From Paragordius varius (lineage: Eukaryota; Nematomorpha), in NCBI GenBank assembly GCA_964247055.1, contig OZ176051.1, positions 11,408,001-11,472,000 of the forward strand: DNA of 64,000 nt, in the 5' to 3' direction. Under the pieces are notes generated by a model. The model was not told the origin of the DNA and did not search any database. It was given only the letters and a program-made list of their open reading frames with translations. Made by a program: the position numbers and the translations under genes. Positions within the stretch are counted from its first letter, which is position 1; each line of letters starts with the position of its first letter. This document shows, piece by piece, positions 23,023 to 35,000 of this stretch.

Positions 23023-26000
23023 TTATGATTGTGGTACATTTGCGATAGATTCATTGTGAACTTCTAAAAGGTGTCTAGCAAAAACATCCCTCTGTTTCCG
23101 TCCAAACCTAATTCCACAAAGGTGACAAAGGATATAGGAGGGTACATTACGCAGACCACGTCCAGATCCAAAGCCAATTGAATTATTTCTAGAAAAAGGG
23201 CAAAAAAAGTTAGACAGAATGTTTGCAAAAACTAATAGGAGTGAATGAATGAAAAAATATTATATTATGAACAGAAGTAAGTAAAAAACAAAATTAAAAA
23301 AGATAAAAACCCGTCCAGATATTCTGCATTTGTATCGATTACACCCGTCTCTATACCACTGCCATCGACCAAGTAATGATTTTGAGTGCTAAAGTAACAG
23401 ATTAAAAACTTATTGCGAAAAAATATTAATATTAGAATTTAAATAGTGCCCCCTTATTATTAATTTACTCCTTAATCTTAACAAAAGATATAATTACCAC
23501 ATATATCATTAATTATCCGTTTTTTATTAAACTAAATCCAACAACCTATTACAACAATTAATAAACTCTAAAAAAGTTAAAATTATTTTGCCTGTATAAA
23601 ATCTTTCATTTTTTTCCAAAAATTAAACAATATTATATATATCATTTCTCAGTCAATCAAAACATTTTCCCAGATAAAAACGTTTTCCTAGACAATAAAA
23701 ACGGTTTGATTTTGGTGATACATATCAAAACAAGATATAAAAATAACGTTTAATCATTAAGAGCACACTAATAAAGGATATTATTTTTAATAAAACACAA
23801 AACAATCAATTTCTTATTTGTTAAAAGTTATATTTTATTAACTGATTGAGTATTTTATAGTTTTTAAGATATTAGTAAAAAAATATAAAATATTTATTTT
23901 ATCGATGGTTCGCATATATAATCGGGGCTAACCTATAAAATATATAGTTTTGGTTAAATCCTAAATTTTTATAAAATATATTAATTCATTTCAAATTGTT
24001 CATTTAACAGTTTGAATTTGATTTTCCATTTCAACTAATCCTAATTAATGTACATATTTATTATCTTTTAGTCAAATCTTTTTTATTAAATAAGTTTGAA
24101 TCAAAAACATTTTAATTAAAAAGGTATTTTTTGTTTAAAAAGTGTTTTTCCGACTAACTTGACATGTTTAAAAACCAGTTTGAAGTGTTAAATGACCAAT
24201 TTGAGATGAAATGGTATATTTTTTAAAATTATTATTTCAACATCGCTATAAATTTTACAGGTTAGCCCCGATTATTAATGCAAACAATCGATAAAATCAA
24301 AAAATTATTAAATCTTAAAAATATCCCAAAAACCATAAAATACTCAACCAATTAATAAAATATAGCTTTTAGAGAAATAGTCATTAATGATTGTGTATTG
24401 GCATATAATAGAAAAATTTTCATTCAATAATTGTGTCTTTTTCAATAAATGATACCTGATTAATGTGCACTTAATTAAAAGTTATTTTATATCTTGTTTT
24501 GATATTTATAATAAAAAATTTTATCGTTTTTATTGATTAAAAAAAAGTATAGAAACTGGGATTTTGACCGGAAAACGTTTCGATTGACTAGAAAAACTTT
24601 TTTTTTGACTGGGAAATGATATGTATATTTAAATATATATATCAATAAATAAAAACTTATTTTTATCCATATTGCTATTATCGGTTATGTTGTTTTCGGT
24701 TGTATTAAGTATCATATATCCTCCCGACTCTACCAAATTGTCCGCATTAACATGCACATTTGTAAATTCTGTGCTTTCCGAGGCTTGTGGAATATTAACA
24801 ATATTGGTGGTAGTTTCTTGCAGATTTTCACACGCAGTTACAGTGATATTATTGGAGGAACTTAGCAACATGGCCTGTTCTTCGCTTGTTAATTCTTTAT
24901 ATTAATACGATACACATAAGCACACTGAATATTAAAATTAAATAAAAAAACCATTTTAAACCAGGGGTGTCCAATATACGGCCTACAAAATATTAGAAAA
25001 TCCGGAATTTGCAAAAAAAATGCTCACAAAATCTTAGTAAAATTAAATTTTTTCAATTGGCAAGAACTAGTAAAATGTATTGTGTTTGCCTTTTAGTTTA
25101 CTAATTTATGAATACCCATATATATTTCGAATTCGGTCGGGCATATTTGAGCCAGACATCCCTGTCTTAAACCATACAAAAAAATAATTAACTTTAAATA
25201 TTGGATGATTCGTTTCTAAACTTTCTTATCTAATATTAGTTTAATGTTGGCAACATAAAATTATCAATATATATTGTTTGTACATATTAATCATATGTGT
25301 ATAATATACCATTAACAATTCAAATTCACCCTAAAATAAACTATGTGTTTTTTTAAGATTAAAAATACCTATATTTTTTATATTTTTAAAAAATAAAATT
25401 TTGTTTAAAATTAATATAATACTGAAAAAATAATAAATTATGCCATCAAAAAATACATTTCTCACTAATGATGAGTTATATTAGACCAAAAACACAATTT
25501 ATTTTTAGGGTGAATTCGAATTGTTTAAAAGGTGAATTAAATTTGTAAATGGTATATATAAACCTTTTTGAATAAGCATGCCATTTTCATCGGTTACTGT
25601 AGTGTAAGCAGTGGGTTCATGACCAATTTGTGGGTTACAAATCGAATCATCCGTGGGCAAAATCAAAGCATTATTTTGGTTATCATAATATATCAATTCT
25701 CCCGTATCGGTTGTTAACATGGTTGTCGAATCCATGCCATTATTTGCGTGAACGACATTGAGTATTTCAGTCCCAGCATTTACTGTATTTTATATATATA
25801 TATATATGCAAAAAATTACTCTGCAAAAAAGTTTTTTCACAAAGAAAATTACACCTTGCATTCGAAATTATCATGATAAACTTTGATTTTGAAATCTAAA
25901 CTTGATTTTGATATCAAGAGTCAATAGGAAACCTATGTAATGGACAAATAGTTTTTATTGCGCTAGTACTTAGACTGTTGTTAGGAGTAAGTTTTTTTCT

Positions 26001-29000
26001 ATCAAAACATGGTTATCTCAAAAATAACCAATAAAAATATTTTATCTTAACCCACAAACACATTTATATTCATGAGGTAAATTCGGTTTACGTGGGTATT
26101 TGCAATTATAAATGGTGTTTAGTAATATATGTACCAGCATTTGTAATTAATTCAGGGGGTAAATTATTTGCATTTGCGACCAAATCAATTAGCTCGGGGT
26201 TTTGTTGTTCATATTCAGAAATCATACGTGTCCACCTTGCACCATCTTCTTGTAGTGTCCGTATAACCTTTTACATTTCAATGTTATAATGTATATATAT
26301 TGTGAAAAAATACTAAACTAATTCGATAGGGCCCAATTTTTTGCAAAAAACTAAAATTAAATGGACATTATATTTCATTTAATACTCTGTTTTTTTTATC
26401 AGAACCATATATAATTTTAAAGTAAAAATGATACAAAAAAGTTGATGTGGTTCATTATGAGCAACATACCCTCAATCTACAAGATTTGTGGAAAATCTCA
26501 CCCTACTTTAACCGATTATAAATCAATATCCAGGACTTCTTATTGTTGAATTGAAAAGGGCAAGAGTAATCAGATAGGGGGTGTTTTACAGTCTAAGTAG
26601 ATATTATTTCTAACTTATATTTTAAATATTGCCGACAGCATTTACAGTGACATGCCATTCTTTTGGTTAAAAAACAACGAAACCTATTTTTATGGAAACC
26701 AAATTTAAGCCATTTTTATGCTTTACACTGTAGTCGAGATTGACTTTTTGATTATAAAAATAACCTTCGCCATAAATTCCGTAATAGTTTTAATAATGAG
26801 TTCTTTTTGAGGCCTCTTTTAGGTGTGCTGCTGTTTACAATAATTAATGCAAAAAAAGTAGCAGTGTAGGCCTGCTCACACTATGGAAGGCTTACATAAG
26901 AAGGATTAACTGAAGGTTGTTACCAGCTATGATAAAAACTAGGACATGCGTCATAAGCTAATTTCAATAATTTATAAGCGCCTGTTGTGTTCATTTTTTA
27001 CCATGTTAATATACCATTTACAGTTCAAATTTACCCTTGAACAATTCAAATTCACCCTAAAAATAAATTATGTGTTTTCGAACTAATATAACTCATTATT
27101 TATAAAAAATATATCTTTATGGCTTAGTTTATTATTTTTTCAGTATTATTATAATTTAAAACAAATTTTTATTTTCCAAAAATATATAAAAATATTGGGT
27201 AATTTTTAATCTAAAAACATATATTTTATCTGAGAGTGAATTTAAATTGTTCAAGGGTGAATTTGAAGTGTTCAAGGGTGAATTTGAATTGTTCAAGGGT
27301 GAATTTGAATCAAGGGTGAATTTGAATAGTTCAAGGGTGAATATGAATTTTTCAAGGGTGAATTTGAATTGTTTAAGGGTGAATTTGAATTGTTTAAGGG
27401 TGAATTTGAATTGTAAATGGTATAAGTAGTGTACTACCTCAGGATCCGTTATCCCAATCTCCTCGTAAATGTTGGCCGGTCTCCCGCGGTACCCGGAGCC
27501 GCGTCCGCGCGAAGCCCCAAAAACGCCCGCACCTCGAGGTGGAGAGACCGGTTCACCGCGCTCAGCGGCTTCCAACTTAGCCAAGGCTGCCAAGTAGATT
27601 GCCGTTGAGGCCTGACCACGTTTTCGGCCTCGTCGCGATTTTAGGGGCATGCCAGTTGCACCACCTAAACTATTTATCATTGCGTCATTATTACTATTCA
27701 TATTCAGGTCAGGATTATTGGGATTGGGAGCAAGACTGTTATTTTGTAAGGAATCATTGGCAAAATTTGTGACACTATCATAATCTATGGGAAAATTATT
27801 TTAAATTACCCTAAAATGTGTAGTATATAATGTGAAAAAAAAGGTAAATTTTGGCTGGTATGACCAAGCGTGTGATATATAAATACTGATTATCAATTAT
27901 TTGGATATTTAATCGAACGAATATATTATAGGTCACAAAAAACTAATTTTATGATGTGATAAAAAAGATGTAATTGGATATAAATAGTCTCAATTGATAT
28001 AATCGCAGTTTTATGCTTAACCGCTCCTTTTAAAAATAAAATAATAAATGATTTCTAGTAATAAAAACATTTAAACGTCCTAAATTTTATCATGAATTAA
28101 TTTATTTCAATCAACTTCTCAAACAAAAAACTAAAAAATATCATTTAATGATGAGTTAGACCTTTAATGCCATAATGATAAATAGAGTCTGAGAGGATAG
28201 CATTGGTGATTGGATCAATTACATCGGCTAAACTATTTTTGATCATTTTCCCACTGATTTTATTTACATGCTCAGAATTATAAGTGGTGGTAGATATTTC
28301 ATTATCTTTCACAATGAAATTTGAGTTATTGTAATATTCCGTTTTAACAGGCATCTGAACGATAAAAGGTTTTGTTGAGGAAAAAATAGAAATATTGTGT
28401 AAAAAAAATTTAAAAATGTGCAAAGGTTAAAGTGAAAAAATTACTTTATTATCCATGTGATCAACATCATCATTTACGTCAACTATGGGTAAATTACTAG
28501 AAACATATAATGAAAAATATAGATCATAAAGTTTATGAATTAAAATTATGGTATCCCCTCCTCATAATAAGCTTTATTAGATAAAAACGTCTAAATTCTA
28601 ATTATAGATTATCATGCATCCAAAGTTTTTAATAAGGTAGTTTTCTATTTATAAAAAGGTGCGTGGATTGCCACAAACTTAATGATGAACATATCATTAA
28701 ATGAAAACAGAAATAGTAACAATATAAGAAGAGTCAAATATAAAATTATAAGGACAAAACGTAAAATTGAAATAATTGTTTACAAAATCCCAAATAATCG
28801 CGATTGTATAATTTTTAAAGGATATTTCGTTTTTTAACTTTTATAACCGTTAAAAATATGATTAAACTAATAAATGATTTGGACCAATTTTTGTCCTTAT
28901 AATTTATTTTATTTATCATTTGAAAAATTTTCTGATTATTTTTAAAAAATATTAATACAACTTAAAGCAACAGATTACAAAATTTGAGTGAGGGGGTGAT

Positions 29001-32000
29001 TATATATTCAGTATTTTACAAACACTAAATAACAAAATAGTCAAACTTGTCGTTAAGTACAAAATTATTTGACAATTTTGTGGGCAATCTCCGGATGCGT
29101 TGTCCTTTATGGGTTAAAACTACTTTTTGATAAGGCAAAGTGGCAGCTAAAATGACAAAAATAATAAATATATACGGAATCACCCTTGGGCGACACGAAT
29201 TTACAGTTAACATTAAGATTTCCCCCTCAAAAATTTTAAAATAACACTCAAACATTCCAAATTCCCCCTTAAACGCTACAAATCCATAAAAGTAAAAATA
29301 AATGATATGTTTATAAGATAAATACGCTATAAGATAACAGTATATTTTATCATTTTTAGTTTTATTATTATGGCTATATTTTGTTGAATTAAAAAACGAT
29401 TTCATTTTTCAAAATTATCAAAAAATTAGGTTAGGTGTCCAGTTATATAACTCTCTCCAAATTAAAATCATTTATATTATTAATTTAAATAATAGTTGGT
29501 TAATCTAACGTATTTAACATGTAAAAAGGGGACTTTAAAAATGTTTAAGAGTAGATTTGAGATTTAATACATAAAAATATCTAAAATTAGACGGACGAAC
29601 TATAATCTTGTAAAGAATGATAATAATATTGTTTACATATGCGATATAAATTAACAAAAAATAACCGTAAAATTAATTTATTTTTTCCAGCCAACAACGT
29701 AATAACTTATTAAAATAATATATAAAATATGTTTAAAGTTTTAATATATATGCCCAATTTAAAGATAAAGCCAACCTATTTTTTAATTACCACCTTGGCT
29801 TATGATAATATTTTTGGCTGCCAAAAAATCAGGAAAACATAATTTAATTTATTTTATAAATTGGTCACTCTTTATGCGATTCTGTGTTCAAACTTAAAAT
29901 GCCTTTTTTTCTTTTTCTAATAGAATTTACATACGTTTTTTATCATCCATGGACCATTTGAGTGGCTTACCGCGTTTGGTTTGGGGTTTTGGTGGTTCCT
30001 CATACGTTTCGGGTTGTCCTATGAATACATTTACAAAATTTACGAATGAAAATATAAAGTTAAATTATTCAACATATAAATTCTAATCATAAGTGTCTTA
30101 GTATTGTTAAAAAAATTTCAAAAATTTCGCTAAATAACATTTGTGATAATGATTATTTATATACATCATGCATTTTATGGTTGTTTATTATACATATGGT
30201 AGTCCAATTCGAAACACAGATAATAATAAAAAAATTTTTTTTCCTTTCATTTTTCCATACACTACTATGTTGCAAATTGCCCAAGTATAGTGTGAAATAA
30301 GCAACCATTAAAAAGCATACTGTATTTATATAAGTAATTACCAGGAATTATAACATTGAGTGTTTTCAAATCCAATCTCCAATATGGTTGAGTCACATTC
30401 AAACGATCTTGTATCCGTACAAAATTTTCATGAATACAAGGAATTTTATATAGCTTTAAAGTGGCAGTCTTAGGTACTAACAAGTTTGTAGCCTTGGCTA
30501 AATCCATATTTTGCGATTCATTTTTAATTTTCTTATTGTATGCTTCTATATTCTTTTCATATGACAACAATAACTGGGATATATTGATGGATGGTGAAAA
30601 AAAGCCCATTAAAGCGGTAAATATGATTCGATCTCCTAGCCAAAAGGGTAATTTGCATACATCTAAATAGAAGAGAGAACGAATGATTAAATTACAAAAT
30701 TGTAAACGTATCATTAAAAATAAATATTTAATAAAACAATTTCGGCCAACCTTCCCGCGGTGTTAGCTGGGGCATGAAAATGCGCTAACAGCAAAGGCCA
30801 GTTCCTAATGATTTGAAACCATTAGTTGTACACAAGGGGACGTGTTACGTAAAAAATCGCCTCAAATTACACCGAAGTATAAATATTATTAATATGAATT
30901 ACTTCGTGGTATGCAAACTCCGAATTCGGAGTCCTACCCTTTATTAAATGAAAAAAGTTTAATTATTTTGCCTATTGAATCACCAAATTTTGAAGTTTAA
31001 AATGGGTGTTTTGGAAAAATTAGAAGGCGTCCAACAAAATATTTATTGATTTTTGATTATATTTTAAATTGATCTCATTATAAAAGCATCATGAATTGCT
31101 CATTGATCAAATACGGCATTTTGTATGTCATTATTCATAGGAAAAAATTTATCCAATATAAATTTCAAGTCATATCCATTCATAAATATTAGTATAATAT
31201 CAATAAATTAAAGGAAAGTAAGGTTAATTGAAAATACAATTAACCATCCCTGTCAGAACGGGAAACTAATAAGCTCTTGTCATATATTTCCGGTTATTAA
31301 TTGAAATATGGCTCTCATCATGACAAAAACATTGTGTAATATATATTCCAAATTAAATAATTTTTATTAAAAATTACTAAATTAATATTTTCTTCTAATG
31401 GTACTTATTATCAGGGAATGAGGGGGTCATATAAAAACATTAACCTCGGCCCAAACATCCCCCTAATGAATATCGAAAAAATACGCTGGAAATACCTTGT
31501 TGAACTATATTACGGTGCCTGTTACGCATGAAATGTAGATTGTCACTAATACCTTCATCGGTATAGTGTGAGTCGCCATAGTAACTGCTTTGAGGACTGA
31601 TATTAGTTTTCTGTTTTAAATGATTCATAATATCAGTTTCCTTACTAATATCACCATACTCATCGTACTCATCATCGGTGGTGAAAGATTCCTCTTCAGA
31701 TTCAATGCCATCGCTAAAATATAAATCTTCCTCTTCCGAACTGCGTAATTCATCGGTGTTGTTTTGGGTTGACGCTTTTTTGGGGTGTTTTCTACAACAA
31801 CAATAATAAAAATTTTACAAAACATATATATATCATCATTCACGAGTGGGTTTAAATGACTTTCATTAAATTGAAGTGAAATTATTATATATATTTTTTA
31901 ACTAGATTTGTCGAACATTGAGCAACCTGACAAATTTTTTTAAATAATATTTTTTAATTAAGTCAGATATCTAAGTCACGCTTTAATACGAAAACAAATA

Positions 32001-35000
32001 ATATAGTTTAAGTCTAATTAATTTCACAATTATTTTCAAAACTTATTTTGTCAAATCAACCGCGCATAAATATAAAAAAATTAAAGATAATTTCAAGAAT
32101 ATAAAAAACTTAAAAACTGAATTCTTGAAATTATGTAAGAAATCATCAATAAACTTTGTTTGAAATGGGATAAGATACTTTTTATCATGAGAACCAAAAC
32201 CACTAATTTGAAGGTGGGTATTGGATTCATTTTTTGATGGGAGGAAAGATTGGTTAGAAGAGAGGGTTGGCTTAGTTGGTTGAACAATCGATTCTGCTGA
32301 CGAAGTATAAGCAGCCAGGTTAGCCATAACGCTCGCTACATTAAGCACGGAGGGACTATCGACCCTTCTATAATGACATAGACATAAATAAAAAATAACG
32401 CATAGTTTAAAATTAATTCTAACAAATCTTATTTTAAATAAACGCAAAAATTCTGAGATTGAGCGACGATAAAATTGTTAAAATATGCATATGACATCAA
32501 AAAAAAAGATTATTGAAATATTGCCAAATAAAAACATCAGTGCATAATATGTGTTAAACATGATGATTGTTTTTTCGTTTGTTTGGTACATATATTATAA
32601 CTTGAATATTCAAAATCGAAGTAGACATTGAAATTTTTTCTTTATATTTTCATTTTAAGATTAACCGATAAATATTGCGTACTATTGTAAAATAAAAACA
32701 TAAATAGATATAAATCTAAATTATAATTAAAATTTTGATTTAATCTTTTGAAAATATATTATATTACAATTAATTAATTTAAAATGTCAGTTTTGTTTTG
32801 TTTAAAAAGTTCCCTCTCTGAAAAATAATTTATTTAATCACAAATAAAACTTTGGACAATAATGCAGTCCAAATAGAAAAAATAGTAATGATTTAAACTC
32901 AAGGCTAACGTATAAATATATATGGAATTTGAAATAGCTTGAGGTATAAAAACTGTTTTGGCAAACCATTTTATATCAACATTATAAATATTATAAATGT
33001 AAAAATATAATTTTTATGTAAAATAATCTAAGTGGCAAACTTTATTGCAACTAATTACAATTTACAATTCGGTAAAATATTGAAGCTTAAAAACATTTTA
33101 AAAACCTATAGATTTTACCAATATTTTTGAGGTATAAAAAATTTCAAAAGGTTACTATTTTAAGACCAGTAGTATTTTTTACCCAATATTAGACGATTGA
33201 TTCAGATTTGAGCAGATTCTGTCATATTTATTTATAAGCGTTTCGCTGGAGCCACCAAATTTTTGATCTAAATTTTCTGATTGATGGATGAGTTCATTAT
33301 GTGTAGGCACTATGAAATAAATATTTAATAATTTATCAAATAAAAGTTGAATAATAGCCAACGATACATTAAGAATATATGAAAAGTCAAATTATAAATA
33401 AGAAGAACCGGTAAGGAATGTCAACCATATATTTAATTATTTTAAATAATAAACTTATATAGGGGGAGGGGGTTGATTACATAATTAAAAACCTCTTTGT
33501 GAAATGTGGTAAATTTAAAAAAATAATTCGGCTCTCGATCAAAAAATTATTTTAAAATTAACTTAACTAATTTTACGCCGCATTATTTATTAAAACTTTT
33601 CAGATATTTCCTGAAAGGCACTGAAAAATTAAAATTAATCAGAATATAAATTTAGAAAAACTTTCAGATCCAATCATATTTTCAGTTGTAGCCAAAACAT
33701 TTTTAACATTGTAACCACCTTCGACTGTTCCTTCATCCAAAACAATACTTTCGATAGCAAAACCGTCCGAATTTTGGATCGAATTAAGGTGACCTGTTAA
33801 ATGTGCAAAGAGGGATGGTTTTTATGAAATTTAGCTCTTACAATAAAATATATATCGCATATAAACGAAAATGCGTCATTATTTAGCTATAGCGAGGATA
33901 GGAAATAAAAATGTTTATTTATATTTGAAGCAATTGATTTTACTATCGAAATACAATATATTTTTAAAAATTTTTTCGCTTATATTTTATCCATTATATA
34001 TACAGTAAAAATTGAAACTATGCGGACAAAACGTGAAAATATAAAGACAAATGTTTTTTTCTAAAGATCAACCATTATCTCAATCGTTTAAAACTGTAAA
34101 GTATAGAATAGAGATAGATGTATATTGGTGACACAATCAATTATATATTTTAAAATTGTAATTAGTTGATGATTGTGAGAAAAATTAGGGTTTAAAAAAG
34201 TATAGTTGTCTTTTAGAAAATTTTTTTGTCCGTATAATTACAATTTTTATTGTATAATTTTCATTTTCATATTATTACTGTTTTCATCCAACATGGAAGA
34301 ATTTTGTGGGTAATTTCCAACAACACTAGGATTTGTGCTATATCTCGAGGGCGTAGCTAAGGCTAAAATAGTGGCTTCATCATCGCGACACCCGCTCTCA
34401 TAATGACGTTTTTTCACGTTCCAAGTTTTGAAACTTTTGCCACACCGATCACACACGTACGGTAATTTCTACGTACGTAGTAGAAAAAAAAGAGTTTTTA
34501 TGGAATTTATAAATATATGTGATGCGCATTCATTTTCCCTTAACGATTATACACATATGATAAATTCTATGTTGTTAACTTTTTAATCAATTACAAATAG
34601 TATGAGGGAACCAGCCGAATAAATGCGCAGTTAAAAATTGTGAAAAGTGATCGCTAGATCAATATAATTATTAAGAATCATAACCCTATCAATTCCCATA
34701 AAACATATATTATAAACAGCGAAAAAGGAGTGAGTATATATATATATATATGGCGGTGACCTTATGTGTGTTAAGTTTTCTATCAGTTATCTGTTATAAA
34801 ATATAAACGCTTAACAAAAAATATGCTATAAATAGTATGATAATCCTAGAATGTTGTCATTATTTATATTTGTAATTTATAACACTATAAAATCAAAAGT
34901 TATGTTTATAACTTTTAAAAAAACATAACCAGATAATATTTTATTGAAGTTGCTAAAAATGATCCATTAAAAACAATTGCTACATAAATAAATTATTGTG

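Noticed and set aside
27230-27415. CRISPR-like direct repeats
   Set aside because: Units are contiguous with no unique spacers, lie in a eukaryotic intron and are part of a MITE.
25307-27422. Copies a and b as introners proper
   Set aside because: The introns holding them are 669 and 1,170 nt, much longer than the elements, so the elements do not by themselves define the introns; only copy c nearly does.
27156-27440. Long minus-strand frame continuing from exon 20 into the MITE
   Set aside because: The 21-bp units are a multiple of three and open in several frames. A good donor (GAG|GTAGTA) ends the exon before the element, and the next exon joins in phase.
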